A stretch of 64,000 bases of DNA, taken from the NCBI GenBank assembly GCA_947469285.1, contig CANIOW010000011.1:1-64000 (forward strand), read 5' to 3'. A model generated the notes under the pieces. The model saw only the letters and a list, made by a program, of their open reading frames with translations, was not told the DNA's origin and ran no database searches. Made by a program: the position numbers and the translations under genes. Positions 9,174 through 18,961 of the stretch are shown piece by piece; within the stretch, counting starts at the first letter, position 1; each line of letters starts with the position of its first letter. This DNA is from Gammaproteobacteria bacterium (GTDB taxonomy: Bacteria; Pseudomonadota; Gammaproteobacteria; Steroidobacterales; Steroidobacteraceae).

Positions 9174-10228
9174 GCGGGTGGGGGCAGCAGCTCCAGCAGC
9201 GCACGTGCAACGCCGTTGGCGGCGCTGAACCCTTCCGGCATGGGGTGAGCCGCGTTGCTGCTGGCGAGCGCTAATGGCACCGTCGCCAGGTAGCGCTTCG
9301 CCAGTTGCTCGGCGAGCGCCGTGTAGCCATAACGCCGCAGGCCAGAGACGGCGATCCAGGCGGTTAACGCCGGTGGGTTCATCGCTGGCGCTGTCGCTGT
9401 CGCCTCGCCCACCGCAGCGCTCTGCGCCTCGCCAGTGGCGAGCAGTTCACGTTCCACGGCGCCCGCGATGGCCGTGGCTTCCAGGGTGCTGGCCACGCCG
9501 GTGAACAGTGGCGACAGCGTCATGCGGCCTGCTTCTCCGCGGCTGCCACCGCTGTCGCGGGTGGCGAACTCCCAGTCTAGGTAACGCCCGGCCGGCGCGT
9601 TCCAGAGATAAGCCCGCATCGCTTCGCGCCGTTGGTCGGCGAAGGCTGTGTACCGCGCGGCGCAAGCCCGATTACCTGCGCCACGACATTGGGTGGCGAT
9701 GCTGCGCTCAAGGCCATACAGCAGGCTGTTCAGATCTACCGGCACGGTGTCGGGTGTTTCACGGTAGCGGTTCAACACGCGGCCCTCTGGCAGGTGCGCC
9801 ACACGCTCATCACGCATCCAGAAGGCGTGTTCAGTCCGTAGCGCTTGTAGCCGACGGCGTTGGGTCGCCTGCTCAAGAGTGCTGGACAGCTCTACCATCA
9901 GGTACAAAGGCGGTGGCACCCGACTGCGATCGCCCTGCGGGGTGCCGGTGGGGTTTGGTCCATCGCGTTCAACCACGCCCACAAACGCGTCGATCACTGC
10001 CTCCACCAGCGCTGTCTCTCCGTCGAGCTGCGCACCGAGCAAAGTGCCGTACGCTTCCCACGAGCCAAGTTCCTGCCACGTACCATCGGCTCGTTGGAAA
10101 ACGGTGGGTGGCTCAGCGCCATTTTCTGCTGCGGCAACGCTACACAGGTTCATGCCAAGCGCGAGCGCTAGCACCACGCTGTTCCCTACGTGCTTTAGGT
10201 AGCGCGCGCGACCCTTTGACCTTGGCAT
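9146..10228 (-). CDS. Degenerate GH37 trehalase-like secreted protein (probable pseudoenzyme)
   Basis: Exported protein of 360 residues with an N-terminal signal peptide (hydrophobic [11 protein letters not shown], cleavage near AAAENG). Remnants of alpha,alpha-trehalase can be followed in order: [20 protein letters not shown] matches the first trehalase signature, then [52 protein letters not shown] and [15 protein letters not shown]. Functional trehalases are about 540 residues. Here the stretch between LNRY and VPVDLNSLL, which carries the catalytic acid Asp (Asp312 of E. coli TreA), is missing, and the QWD signature is lost. Trehalase activity is therefore unlikely. It sits 28 bp behind gltS on the same strand and is probably cotranscribed. 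A binding or new role is conceivable. Confidence 0.75.
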   Translation of the reverse strand: MPRSKGRARYLKHVGNSVVLALALGMNLCSVAAAENGAEPPTVFQRADGTWQELGSWEAYGTLLGAQLDGETALVEAVIDAFVGVVERDGPNPTGTPQGDRSRVPPPLYLMVELSSTLEQATQRRRLQALRTEHAFWMRDERVAHLPEGRVLNRYRETPDTVPVDLNSLLYGLERSIATQCRGAGNRACAARYTAFADQRREAMRAYLWNAPAGRYLDWEFATRDSGGSRGEAGRMTLSPLFTGVASTLEATAIAGAVERELLATGEAQSAAVGEATATAPAMNPPALTAWIAVSGLRRYGYTALAEQLAKRYLATVPLALASSNAAHPMPEGFSAANGVARALLELLPPPAQSPSTPSN

Positions 10229-10256
10229 GACTCCGTCTCTCCGCCGTCGATTCGCT

Positions 10257-11507
10257 TTATAGCCAGTTGATGAAGCAGGTGATCAGCAAGGCGTTGGTGA
10301 AGTCGATAAAGAAGGCCCCCACCAAGGGTGCCACCAGATAGGCGCGTGGCGCTGGACCGTACCGAGTGACGAGCGCACCCATCACCGCCATGGCATTGGC
10401 GGTGGTGCCCAGCATGAACCCGGTGAAGCCACCGGCCATCACCGCGGCGTCATAGTCGCGTCCCATCAAACGCGGCACCACCCAATAGGCTGCAGCCACT
10501 ACCAGCGCCACTTGCAGTGTCAGGTTCACCATCAGCGGTGCCGCCAGGCCCAGGAGTTGCCGCAGGTCCAGGGTCATTAAGGCCATCGACAGAAACAGCG
10601 CCAGCGCTGCGTTGCCAACGATGTCGATGGTCACGAGCGGCAGACGGCCGCCACCCCAGGCGTCGTCCAGCCCACGCACCGCGGCTGCCATGAGCATGGC
10701 ACCCACATAAGCCGGCAGCGTCACGCCCACCGCGTGGATACCCGCGCTGACGGACTCCCCGAGCCACATGACGGCCAGCATGACCACCACTGCCGGTAGT
10801 GCACGAGCCCCCGCATGGCTGACCTGCCGGTTCTGTGGCATGACCTCAGGCGCTGGTGCTTGACCTGGAGACCGCGTAAACGCTGGTAGGAGCGCACTGG
10901 CTTGCGACGCCATGCCGGTCGTACTGCTAGTGGGCCGTGGTGTATTTCGCGAAAGACGGGCAATGATGCGCCCCGCTACCGGCCCACCCACCAGACCGCC
11001 GAGCACAATGCCCGCCATCGCGGTGGCAATCCCGATGCTGGCCGCACCGTGGACGCCCGCCTGCTCGAAGGCTGGTGCGAACGCCAGTGCCGTGGCGGGC
11101 CCCCCGGCGAGCGTTGCCGTGCCGGTGAGCACACCGAATAACGGTGGCAACCCAAAGGCCACGGCCACGCCAATGCCCAACAAGCCCTGCAGCAAGGCAA
11201 ACCCCGCGGCCAGTGCTAAAAACCCCAACACCTGCCATCCGCCGGCGCGCAGCAGACGGCCACTGGCGGCAAACCCGAGGCTGGTGAAAAAGGCGATCAG
11301 CAGTGGTGGTTGCAGCGTGGTGTCGAACGTGGGGCGCGCCAGTCCGAACGAGGGGAAAGCCAGCACCAGCCCGGCCACCAGCAGCCCCCCAAGCACTGGT
11401 GCCGGTAAGTTGAACTGCGCCAGCCGCGGGACTGCCTGGCGTAAACCTTCGCCGACAAACAGGGCGAGACCGGCGAGGGTGAGTGTCTGAATGAGCGTGA
11501 AGGTCAT
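10257..11507 (-). CDS. gltS: Sodium/glutamate symporter (GltS family)
   Basis: Integral membrane carrier of 416 residues from the ATG at 11507; a longer frame to 11585 would run into the divergent promoter region. It is hydrophobic throughout, with about ten or more membrane spans in two halves, as in GltS. Gly-rich re-entrant-loop-like motifs are present: [18 protein letters not shown] in the first half and [20 protein letters not shown] in the second. GltS proteins import glutamate with sodium. The gene is followed after 28 bp by the trehalase-like gene. Its promoter region, shared with the divergent acyl-CoA dehydrogenase, contains a perfect 12-bp palindrome. Confidence 0.9.
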   Translation of the reverse strand: MTFTLIQTLTLAGLALFVGEGLRQAVPRLAQFNLPAPVLGGLLVAGLVLAFPSFGLARPTFDTTLQPPLLIAFFTSLGFAASGRLLRAGGWQVLGFLALAAGFALLQGLLGIGVAVAFGLPPLFGVLTGTATLAGGPATALAFAPAFEQAGVHGAASIGIATAMAGIVLGGLVGGPVAGRIIARLSRNTPRPTSSTTGMASQASALLPAFTRSPGQAPAPEVMPQNRQVSHAGARALPAVVVMLAVMWLGESVSAGIHAVGVTLPAYVGAMLMAAAVRGLDDAWGGGRLPLVTIDIVGNAALALFLSMALMTLDLRQLLGLAAPLMVNLTLQVALVVAAAYWVVPRLMGRDYDAAVMAGGFTGFMLGTTANAMAVMGALVTRYGPAPRAYLVAPLVGAFFIDFTNALLITCFINWL

Positions 11508-11558
11508 GGGCTCAAGGATACCTGCAACCTCAGTGCCCTGCGGTGTGCAGGTCTGTGA

Positions 11559-11570
11559 GTAAACGTTTAC
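11559..11570. promoter_or_regulatory. Perfect palindrome GTAAACGTTTAC between gltS and acyl-CoA dehydrogenase
   Basis: A 12-bp perfect palindrome centred on AAACGTTT, about 50 bp before the gltS start and 30 bp before the divergent dehydrogenase start. Its core matches the style of LacI/PurR-family operators, which have a central CG and AAACGTTT. No LacI-family regulator gene is in the window, so the binding protein is unknown. Confidence 0.5.
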
Positions 11571-11599
11571 CATCGATCGTGTCATACAGGGATATCGCC

Positions 11600-12841
11600 A
11601 TGGATTTCAGTCGCACCGATCGAGAAAACGAGTGGATCAGCCGGGTTCGCGGGTTCATCAACGAACACGTGGTACCCGCGGTCCCGGTGGTGGCGGCGCA
11701 GATGGAGGCCTTCGGTAGTCATCGGTGGCAGGTGCCGGCCGTGTTGGGCGAACTCAAGGCCAAGGCCCGCGCTGCGGGGCTGTGGAACCTGTTCATGCCT
11801 CCGGTGCATGGGGCGGCGCACGTCGAGACGACTTTCCGCTTTGAGGGCCCGGGACTCAGCAACCTGGAATACGCTGGCTGCGCGGAGGAAATGGGCCGCA
11901 TCGATTTCGCCTCTGAGGTGTTTAACTGCTCAGCGCCCGACACCGGCAACATGGAAGTGCTAAACCGGTATGGCACGCTCGAGCAAAAAGAGCAGTGGCT
12001 ACGCCCATTAATGAATGGCGAGCTGCGTTCGGCGTTCCTGATGACCGAGCCGGCCGTGGCTTCTTCCGATGCCACTAACATCCAGACCTCCATTCGACGT
12101 GAAGGCGACGAGTACGTCATTAACGGCCACAAGTGGTGGTCGTCGGGCGTGGGTGACCCACGCTGCGGTATTTACATTGTGATGGGCAAGAGCGACGTGA
12201 CGGCACCTACGTATGCGCAGCAGTCGATGATTCTCGTGCCGGCGGCAACGCCGGGCGTGAAGGTGCTGCGCCATCTGCCGGTGTTTGGTTACGACGACGC
12301 GCCACACGGGCACAGCGAAGTGCTGTTGCAGGAAGTGCGCGTGCCCGCCTCGTATTTGTTGCTGGGGGAAGGCCGCGGCTTCGAGATTGCGCAGGGTCGA
12401 CTCGGCCCAGGCCGCATCCACCATTGCATGCGCAGTATCGGCTCTGCCGAAGTGGCCTTGGAGAAGATGGTGAGACGTTTACTGTCCCGTCATGCTTTCG
12501 GTAAGCGTATCGCCGATCAGTCCCTGTGGGAGGAGCGAGTGGCCCGGGCGCGCACGCAAATTGAAATGACGCGTCTGCTGTGCTTAAAGGCTGCGGACGT
12601 CATGGATAAAGGCGGCAACAAGGCGGCGCAGGCGGAGATTGCGATGATCAAAGTGGTGGCGCCCAACATGTCGACCCGCATCATTGATGATGCCATCCAA
12701 GCTTATGGCGGTGCCGGTGTGTCCAATGAAGCCGGCCTGGCGAAGGCTTACGCCCAGCAGCGCACACTAAGGTTGGCGGATGGCCCAGACGAAGTGCATA
12801 ACCGCAGCATTGCCAGGTTGGAGTTTAAAAAATATCGCTGA
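11600..12841 (+). CDS. Acyl-CoA dehydrogenase (ACAD10/11-like)
   Basis: FAD-dependent acyl-CoA dehydrogenase of 413 residues. The ATG at 11600 is preferred over an upstream start at 11543 because an AGGGA sequence precedes it at good spacing and the protein starts [10 protein letters not shown]. Visible are the FAD/substrate loop [14 protein letters not shown], the helix motif [20 protein letters not shown] and the C-terminal [18 protein letters not shown]. The DGPDEVH ending is typical of the ACAD10/11 group and not of the classical IYEGT type. It would introduce a 2,3 double bond into an acyl-CoA; the chain is unknown. It stands alone, divergent from gltS and convergent with soxG. Confidence 0.9.
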   Translation: MDFSRTDRENEWISRVRGFINEHVVPAVPVVAAQMEAFGSHRWQVPAVLGELKAKARAAGLWNLFMPPVHGAAHVETTFRFEGPGLSNLEYAGCAEEMGRIDFASEVFNCSAPDTGNMEVLNRYGTLEQKEQWLRPLMNGELRSAFLMTEPAVASSDATNIQTSIRREGDEYVINGHKWWSSGVGDPRCGIYIVMGKSDVTAPTYAQQSMILVPAATPGVKVLRHLPVFGYDDAPHGHSEVLLQEVRVPASYLLLGEGRGFEIAQGRLGPGRIHHCMRSIGSAEVALEKMVRRLLSRHAFGKRIADQSLWEERVARARTQIEMTRLLCLKAADVMDKGGNKAAQAEIAMIKVVAPNMSTRIIDDAIQAYGGAGVSNEAGLAKAYAQQRTLRLADGPDEVHNRSIARLEFKKYR

Positions 12842-12863
12842 TGCGGCTTAGTGCGAGCTGCGC

Positions 12864-13439
12864 TTACCGGTCAGCGTATTCAATCGCCGCATCAGCAAGC
12901 CACGCCGCTACCCACTGCGCAACGCTGCGATCACAGGTCAGCCGGTAGTGTGGCGCGTGGCCTCCCTGCAGCACGTCGATGAGCACATTGGCGTGCTGCA
13001 GCAGGGTTTGCGCGCACTGGCCTGGCCCGAACACCTGTCGATGCAGGTCCAGGCTGCATCCCTTGCTAAGCAGGTCGCGGGCTTTGGCACCACGCAGATC
13101 AAAGATCACGCGGCCTTCGCTCACTTCGGCGACATGATGCAACGTCGTGCCACAGGCGCGAGCTGCTCGCTGGCGGAGGGCATCTACGGGCAGACCCAGC
13201 AGCGCCCACTCGCCGGGAGCCAGCCATAAAATGCGCCCATCGCCCGAGGCCGACACGCTGTTCGGCGCGGTGGGCCAGACGGTAGCAAATTCGCGCGCGA
13301 GGGCGGGGAACACTTCGGCGCCGGGGAACTTCAGTCGCAAGATAGCCACGGACGTGGTGGATTGCGAGATCTGGAGCGCCGTGGCGTCCACAAGGAGGGT
13401 GGATGCGTTAGCCACGGAGCCGATCTCCTGCCGGGTCAT
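12864..13439 (-). CDS. soxG: Sarcosine oxidase gamma subunit (SoxG)
   Basis: Small subunit of heterotetrameric sarcosine oxidase, 191 residues from the ATG at 13439. The longer frame upstream overlaps soxA and is not used. The sequence has the glycine-cleavage-T-like fold features of SoxG: ILWLAPGEWALLGLP in the middle, RVIFDLRGAKARDLLSKG and the C-terminal YRLTCDRSVAQWVAAWL. It is the last gene of soxBDAG and overlaps the end of soxA by about 32 bp. The enzyme oxidatively demethylates sarcosine to glycine, passing the one-carbon unit to tetrahydrofolate. The gamma subunit is needed for assembly. Confidence 0.88.
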   Translation of the reverse strand: MTRQEIGSVANASTLLVDATALQISQSTTSVAILRLKFPGAEVFPALAREFATVWPTAPNSVSASGDGRILWLAPGEWALLGLPVDALRQRAARACGTTLHHVAEVSEGRVIFDLRGAKARDLLSKGCSLDLHRQVFGPGQCAQTLLQHANVLIDVLQGGHAPHYRLTCDRSVAQWVAAWLADAAIEYADR

Positions 13440-16257
13440 AGCTGCACAGCGGTGCAATGCGTGCTTTGAACGTGCTGCTGCCCGAGACGCCGTTAAGTAC
13501 TTCGCCTGAACGCGCATAGCCGCCGCGCACCATCGCCATGCCCACCCAGCGACCCAACGCGGCACTGTAGATACCAGAAGTGATGTAACCCTCGCTGCCG
13601 CTGGTGACGGCGTCACCGCGCAGGTGTCGACCCGGGCGCAACTCTGCGCCATCGACGGGTTCCAACCCCACCAGTTGGTAGCGGTCGGTAGCCAGATTCG
13701 CGGTGCGGGTGAGTGAGCGACGGCCGATAAAATCCACTTCGCGCTTCAACACATGGCCCCAGCCGATGTCTTGTGGTGCGGTGGTGCCGTCGGTGTCGGC
13801 GCCGATATGCAGGTAGCCTTTTTCGGTGCGCAGCAGCATCCAGGCTTCGATGCCGACTGGCATGAGTCCGTCGGCGGCACCGACGGCCATGAAGCGCTCC
13901 CACAGTCCGCGCACGGCGCTGTTGGCGACATTGATTTCGTAGGACACCTCGCCCGTGAAGCTGACGCGACAGACAAGGGCCGGTATGCCACCTACGTGGC
14001 CTTCACGGAAGCTCATGTGCGGGAACTCGGTCGCGCCCACGGGGAAGTCGACGCCCACGGTTTGCAGGAGACTGCGCGCCTTGGGGCCGGTGAGCGTGAT
14101 GACGGCGATGCTGGTGGTGAGCGGCGCCACCAGCACGCGGAAGGTGGTCCATTCGCACTGCAGCCATTCTTCCATCAGCCCGGCAATACGCGCAGCGCCG
14201 CCGGTGGTAGTGGCGACCAGAAAGCGGTCATCCGCCAGGCGCGCGACGACACCGTCGTCGATGATGACACCCAGCTCGTTGAGCATGAGCCCGTAGCGCA
14301 GGCGCCCGATGGCCAAGGTGGAGACAGTGTTGGCATAAAAGCGGTCGAGGAAGACAGCCGCGTCGGGCCCGCTCACCTCGATCTTGCCCAGCGGCGAGCC
14401 ATCGAAGAGGCCGGCGGCAGTCCGCACTGCCAAGGCTTCACGTTGCTCTGCCGCGTGGGGGTGCTCGCCCGGCTGGAGATAGTAGGCCGGCCGCATCCAG
14501 CCGCCGTATTCTTCGAGCACTGCGCCATGCGTCGCGTGCCAGTCGTGTAACGGCATGCGGCGGAGGGGGCGGAACAGTTCACCGCGCTGACGGCCGCCGA
14601 TAGCGCCCACGCTGACTGGGGTAAAGGGGAAGCGGTAGCGCGTGGTGCCCACATCGCCTGGCATGCGACCGGTCAGTTCACCCATGCGCACCAGCGCGTT
14701 CACGTTCGAGGTCTTGCCTTGGTCGGGGGCCATCCCCAGCGTGGTGTAGCGCTTAAGATGCTCCACCGAGCGGAAGCTTTCACGCGCCGCCAGGGCAATG
14801 TCGGTGGCCGAGACATCGTGCTGGAAATCGACGAAGGCTTTGCCACGGCCTTCAACGTTCCAGAGCGCTGCCACGGGGGTGTCGACGCTAGCGGCATCGC
14901 CAATAGACACTTCAGCCTGCACCGAATCGCCGGGCCTGAACTGCAGGCGCGTGTCGTCCCAGACCAGTCGCCCGCCCGATTGCGAGAACAGATGGACGGT
15001 GGGACTGTGTCCACCGGACATGGCCAGGACATCGCAGTTGAAAAAGGTGGTGTTGCCGGCAGCATCGCGCACGCGGAGGCTGCTTAGCACGGGGCGCCCG
15101 GAGGTGCCGCAGACCACAGCGCCCGTGACGACGGCGAAGCCTGCCGCACGCGCGGCTTGCAGGACCGTGGCGGTGGGCGCTGCGCGGCTGTCGATGACGG
15201 CCACCACTGCGCCGCCAGCTGCCTGAAAGGCATGGGCGGTGGCATAGGCATCATCGTTGTTGGTAAACACCACCAGGCGTTCACCAGCGCGCACGGCAAA
15301 TTCGTGGAGATAGCGCCGCACGGCCGTGGCCAGCATGACGCCCGGGCGGTCGTTACCCGGGAACACCAGTGGCCGTTCGATGGCGCCACTGGCCAGCACC
15401 ACTTTGCCGGCACGCACTTGCCACAGCCGCTGGCGCGGCAGATGCGCTGGTGCCTGCGGACCGAGATGGTCAGTGACCCGTTCAACGAGCGTGACGGCGT
15501 TGTGATCGAAGTAACCAACGGCCGTGGTGCGTGTGGCCACGATGGCATCGCCAGCTGCGGCCAGTGCTGCCACCTGTGCGTCAATCCAGGCGGCGGCAGT
15601 AGCACCGTCCAGGGACTGGCCGTTCACCACGCAAGGGTCCCAGCGCAGCCGGCCGCCGAGCTGCGGGTCTTGTTCACACAGAATGACGCGCTGCCCGTCG
15701 GCAGCGGCAGCAACGGCGGCGGCCAGGCCGGCCGGGCCGCTACCAACGATCAGCACATCGCAGTGGGCATAGCGGGTTTCGTAGCGTGAGGTGTCCGCTT
15801 CCGTGGAGGGGCGACCGAGACCTGCGGCTTTGCGGATATAACGCTCAAACAGGTGCCAGTCGGGCCACATGAAGGTCTTGTAGTAGAAGCCTGCGGTGAG
15901 AAAGCGTTCGAGTGGGCGCAGCACGGCCCCCACGTCGAAGCGTGCCGAAGGCCAGCAATTGACGGCGCGCGCGGTCAGGCCGGCGTACAGCTCCACTTCG
16001 GTGGCGCGCAAATTGGCTTCGCTGGCGGCCCCTTCACCCACTTGCATCAGCGCATTGGGTTCTTCAACCCCGGCGGCCAGCAGGCCGCGTGGCCGGTGGT
16101 ATTTAAAGGAGCGGCCGACCACGCGAACGTCGTTCGCCAGTAAGGCAGAAGCCAGCGTGTCACCGGCATAGCCGATGTAGTCGCGGCCGTCGAAAGAAAA
16201 CGCCAGTGGCTGCTCGCGGTCGATGCGGCCACCGCTGTAGAGACGCCCGGCGCTCAT
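13408..16257 (-). CDS. soxA: Sarcosine oxidase alpha subunit (SoxA)
   Basis: Largest subunit, 949 residues from the ATG at 16257, which overlaps the soxD stop as ATGA. The N-terminus (SGGRIDREQPLAFSFDGRDY, then ALLANDVRVVGRSFKYHRPRG) is the ferredoxin-like domain of SoxA. It is followed by an NAD-binding Rossmann domain with CDVLIVGSGPAGLAAAVAAA. From about residue 560 comes a glycine-cleavage T-like folate domain with EEYGGWMRPAYYL and later FTGEVSYEINV and GIEAWMLLRTEKGYLHIG. It forms the folate-binding and inter-subunit electron/imine channel. All family landmarks are present with no frameshift. Confidence 0.96.
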   Translation of the reverse strand: MSAGRLYSGGRIDREQPLAFSFDGRDYIGYAGDTLASALLANDVRVVGRSFKYHRPRGLLAAGVEEPNALMQVGEGAASEANLRATEVELYAGLTARAVNCWPSARFDVGAVLRPLERFLTAGFYYKTFMWPDWHLFERYIRKAAGLGRPSTEADTSRYETRYAHCDVLIVGSGPAGLAAAVAAAADGQRVILCEQDPQLGGRLRWDPCVVNGQSLDGATAAAWIDAQVAALAAAGDAIVATRTTAVGYFDHNAVTLVERVTDHLGPQAPAHLPRQRLWQVRAGKVVLASGAIERPLVFPGNDRPGVMLATAVRRYLHEFAVRAGERLVVFTNNDDAYATAHAFQAAGGAVVAVIDSRAAPTATVLQAARAAGFAVVTGAVVCGTSGRPVLSSLRVRDAAGNTTFFNCDVLAMSGGHSPTVHLFSQSGGRLVWDDTRLQFRPGDSVQAEVSIGDAASVDTPVAALWNVEGRGKAFVDFQHDVSATDIALAARESFRSVEHLKRYTTLGMAPDQGKTSNVNALVRMGELTGRMPGDVGTTRYRFPFTPVSVGAIGGRQRGELFRPLRRMPLHDWHATHGAVLEEYGGWMRPAYYLQPGEHPHAAEQREALAVRTAAGLFDGSPLGKIEVSGPDAAVFLDRFYANTVSTLAIGRLRYGLMLNELGVIIDDGVVARLADDRFLVATTTGGAARIAGLMEEWLQCEWTTFRVLVAPLTTSIAVITLTGPKARSLLQTVGVDFPVGATEFPHMSFREGHVGGIPALVCRVSFTGEVSYEINVANSAVRGLWERFMAVGAADGLMPVGIEAWMLLRTEKGYLHIGADTDGTTAPQDIGWGHVLKREVDFIGRRSLTRTANLATDRYQLVGLEPVDGAELRPGRHLRGDAVTSGSEGYITSGIYSAALGRWVGMAMVRGGYARSGEVLNGVSGSSTFKARIAPLCSYDPAGDRLRG

Positions 16258-16547
16258 GCGCGGGCTCCGGCGACGGCGTTGGGCACGGGTTCGTCCATGC
16301 GGTAGATGGCGAGAATCTCGTGCGTCACGGTGTGGCGCGCCACGTTGAACCACTGGCGACACCCGTGTGCGTGGTGCCAGCGTTCCAGATGCACGCCTTT
16401 GGGGTTATCGCGGGTGAACAGGTAATGGCCCCAGGTGGCTTCATCCACCGCATGCCAAGGTTCCGGGCGGACCATGTGCGACTGACCACCGCACACGAAT
16501 TCCGGTTCATCGCGTGGGCCACACCAAGGACAGTGGAGAAGGAGCAT
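16254..16547 (-). CDS. soxD: Sarcosine oxidase delta subunit (SoxD)
   Basis: Zinc-binding delta subunit, 97 residues from the ATG at 16547. The start is set by MLLLHCPWCGPRDEPEFVCGG, the characteristic N-terminus with the Cys-x2-Cys zinc ligands and an upstream His. Later WHAVDEATWGHYLF and HLERWHHAHGCRQWFNVARHT give the remaining family signature. It lies 10 bp after soxB and overlaps soxA by four bases, so the operon is tightly coupled. SoxD is structural and has no catalytic role of its own. Confidence 0.95.
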   Translation of the reverse strand: MLLLHCPWCGPRDEPEFVCGGQSHMVRPEPWHAVDEATWGHYLFTRDNPKGVHLERWHHAHGCRQWFNVARHTVTHEILAIYRMDEPVPNAVAGARA

Positions 16548-16557
16548 GCAGGCGGTC

Positions 16558-17811
16558 TCAGTGCGCAATGCCGGAGGCGGCAGCTTCGTCGATGAGGGCG
16601 CCGCTGCTGAAACGCGACAGCGCGAATGGCGCCGCGATGTCATGGGCGCGTCCGGTGGCGATATGGTGGGCCAGCATCCAGCCGCCTACCGGGATGCCCT
16701 TGAAACCACCCGTGCCCCAGCCGCAGTTGATATAGAGCCCAGGCATGGGCGTTTCACCGAGGATGGGGCTGGAGTCGTGCACCACATCGACAATGCCAGC
16801 CCAATGACGCAGCAGATGCACGCGACCGAGGGACGGCAATTGGTCGGCGACAGCACCGATGACATGGCGCAGCAGTGGGGTGTTGCCCCGCTGGGCGTAG
16901 GACAAGTAGTGGTCCAATCCCCCGCCAATCACCAGCCCGCCCTTGTCGGACTGGCTGAAATACATGCCGGTGGCAAAGGAGGTCATCACCGTGTCCATGA
17001 CGGGTTTTAGGGGTTCGGACACGAAGGCTTGCAGGGCGTAGCTGCTGACCGGCAGCCGAAAGCCCGCGAGTTTGGCAATGACGGTGGAGTGGCCGGCGAC
17101 CGCCATGCCCACCTTGTCTGCGCCGATGGTGCCGAGATTGGTCTCTACGCCAATGACGCGGCCTTCCGTGGAGCGCTTAAAGCCGGTCACTTCGCAGTTC
17201 TGTAGCACATCGACACCCAAGGCCGAGGCGGCACGTGCGTAACCCCAGGCCACGGCGTCGTGCCGTGCGGTGCCACCGCGGGGCTGAACGAAGCCGCCGA
17301 GCACGGGGTAACGCGCGTCCTTCGCGGTGTTGAGCAGTGGGATGCGTTGCTTCACCTGTTCGGTGGTAAGCATGAAAGCGTCGATGCCATTCAGGTTCAT
17401 GGCCCCCACCCAGCGCTGACCGGCTTCCATGTCATGGCGGGTGTGCAGGACATTCATGACGCCGCGCTGGCTGAACATGACGTTGTAGTTCAGCTCTTTC
17501 GACAGGCCTTCAAACAGGCGCAGCGAGAAGTCGTACAGCGCTGCGCTTTGCGGGTAGTAATAGTTGGAGCGCACGATGGTGGTGTTGCGCCCGGTGTTGC
17601 CACCCCCCAGCCAGCCACGTTCCAAGACAGCAACATTGGTGATGCCGTGGACTTTGGCCAGGTAGTAAGCGCAGGCCAGCCCATGGCCGCCGCCGCCAAT
17701 GATAATGACGTCGTAACGCGGTTTTGGGGCCGGCGAGCGCCAGGCAGGCTCCCATCCGCGGTGACCGGTCAGGCCTTGCCACAACAGGTTCCAGGCGTTG
17801 TAACGCTTCAT
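16558..17811 (-). CDS. soxB: Sarcosine oxidase beta subunit (SoxB)
   Basis: Flavin-containing catalytic subunit, 417 residues from the ATG at 17811. The N-terminus MKRYNAWNLLWQGLTGH is typical, followed by the dinucleotide motif DVIIIGGGGHGLACAYYLA and GGGNTGRNTTIVRSNYYYP, which belongs to the covalent-FMN region of SoxB. The C-terminal part contains HWAGIVDVVHDSSPILGETP and NCGWGTGGFKGIPVGG. It binds FAD and FMN and oxidises sarcosine, or related N-methyl amino acids, to produce hydrogen peroxide. It is the first gene of soxBDAG. No glyA, purU or serine dehydratase gene accompanies the operon here, in contrast to some other genomes. Confidence 0.97.
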   Translation of the reverse strand: MKRYNAWNLLWQGLTGHRGWEPAWRSPAPKPRYDVIIIGGGGHGLACAYYLAKVHGITNVAVLERGWLGGGNTGRNTTIVRSNYYYPQSAALYDFSLRLFEGLSKELNYNVMFSQRGVMNVLHTRHDMEAGQRWVGAMNLNGIDAFMLTTEQVKQRIPLLNTAKDARYPVLGGFVQPRGGTARHDAVAWGYARAASALGVDVLQNCEVTGFKRSTEGRVIGVETNLGTIGADKVGMAVAGHSTVIAKLAGFRLPVSSYALQAFVSEPLKPVMDTVMTSFATGMYFSQSDKGGLVIGGGLDHYLSYAQRGNTPLLRHVIGAVADQLPSLGRVHLLRHWAGIVDVVHDSSPILGETPMPGLYINCGWGTGGFKGIPVGGWMLAHHIATGRAHDIAAPFALSRFSSGALIDEAAASGIAH

Positions 17812-17986
17812 CCGCAGGCAGGCCTTTCGCAGGGTGGATTCAACGGGTTGCGGGGCGCAGATTATCACGCGGGCGACTGGCCACGGTAACCACGAGCTCT
17901 ATATTTACGGTGTTAGCCCTGAACCCGATGCAGGCCAGCTTAAAAACCGGTAACGTCATTTCTATCTGGTTTTAGGAACTGAAAAG

Positions 17987-18961
17987 ATGCAGGCGATTCT
18001 CTGTAAGCAATACGGCCCGCCCGAGTCGCTGGTCTTGGAGGAAGTGCCCTCGCCGGTGGCGGGCAAAGGCCAGGTAGTCATACGGGTGCAGGCCGCGGCG
18101 GTGAATTTCCCGGACACGCTCATTATTCAGAATAAATACCAGTTCAAGCCCCCCCTGCCTTTCTCGCCAGGGGGCGAGGTGGCCGGCACGGTGCTGTCGG
18201 TGGGTGAGGAGGTCACGACCGTACAGGTGGGCCAGCGGGTGCTGGCGGCGTGCACCTGGGGCGGTTACGCCGAAGAAGTGGTGGTCGCGGCACGCGCGGT
18301 CACCCCCTTGCCCGACGGCGTTGCCATGGAGGCGGCAGCATCACTGACCATTGCATATGCCACGACCTACCATGCGCTGAAAGACCGTGCGCAGCTGCAG
18401 CCGGGCGAGACGATGCTGGTGCTGGGCGCCGCTGGCGGCACCGGTCTGGCGGCGGTGGAGTTTGGGCGGATGATGGGCGCGCGCGTGATTGCGGCGGCCT
18501 CGACCGACGAAAAGCTGGCCGCCTGCCGCGCGGTCGGTGCAGATGAATGCATTAACTACACCACTGAAGACCTGCGCGAGCGGCTCAAAGCGCTCACCGG
18601 CGGCCGCGGCGTGGATGTGGTTTACGACCCTGTTGGCGGCATTTATACCGAGCCGGCGGTGCGCAGCCTTGCCTGGAAGGGGCGGCTGCTGGTGATCGGC
18701 TTCACCGCTGGCGATATTCCCAAGATTCCACTGAACCTGATGCTACTGAAGGGGTGTTCGGTGGTGGGCGTGTTCTATGGGGCGTTCACGCAGGCGGAGC
18801 CGCAGCTCTGTGCTGCCAATCTGCAGCAGCTGTTGGCCTGGGTGCAGGAAGGCAAGTTGCGCCCGGTGGTGACCGAACGTCATCCGCTCGCTGCAGCGGC
18901 GAGCGTGCTGCGCGCTTTTATCGAGCGGCGGGTGGTGGGTAAAGTGGTGCTGGTGCCGTAA
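17987..18961 (+). CDS. Zinc-free MDR quinone oxidoreductase-like protein
   Basis: Medium-chain dehydrogenase/reductase of 324 residues in the NADPH:quinone oxidoreductase group. The N-terminal catalytic domain has AAAVNFPDTLIIQNKYQ and PGGEVAGTVLSVG but lacks the zinc-binding cysteines. The cofactor fold carries VLGAAGGTGLAAVEFGRMMG and DVVYDPVGG. The family reduces quinones or enones with NADPH. An AGGAA sequence lies a few bases upstream of the ATG at 17987. It is divergent from soxB across a 175-bp region in which AAAACC and GGTTTT half-sites frame the likely promoter. The substrate is unknown. Confidence 0.88.
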   Translation: MQAILCKQYGPPESLVLEEVPSPVAGKGQVVIRVQAAAVNFPDTLIIQNKYQFKPPLPFSPGGEVAGTVLSVGEEVTTVQVGQRVLAACTWGGYAEEVVVAARAVTPLPDGVAMEAAASLTIAYATTYHALKDRAQLQPGETMLVLGAAGGTGLAAVEFGRMMGARVIAAASTDEKLAACRAVGADECINYTTEDLRERLKALTGGRGVDVVYDPVGGIYTEPAVRSLAWKGRLLVIGFTAGDIPKIPLNLMLLKGCSVVGVFYGAFTQAEPQLCAANLQQLLAWVQEGKLRPVVTERHPLAAAASVLRAFIERRVVGKVVLVP

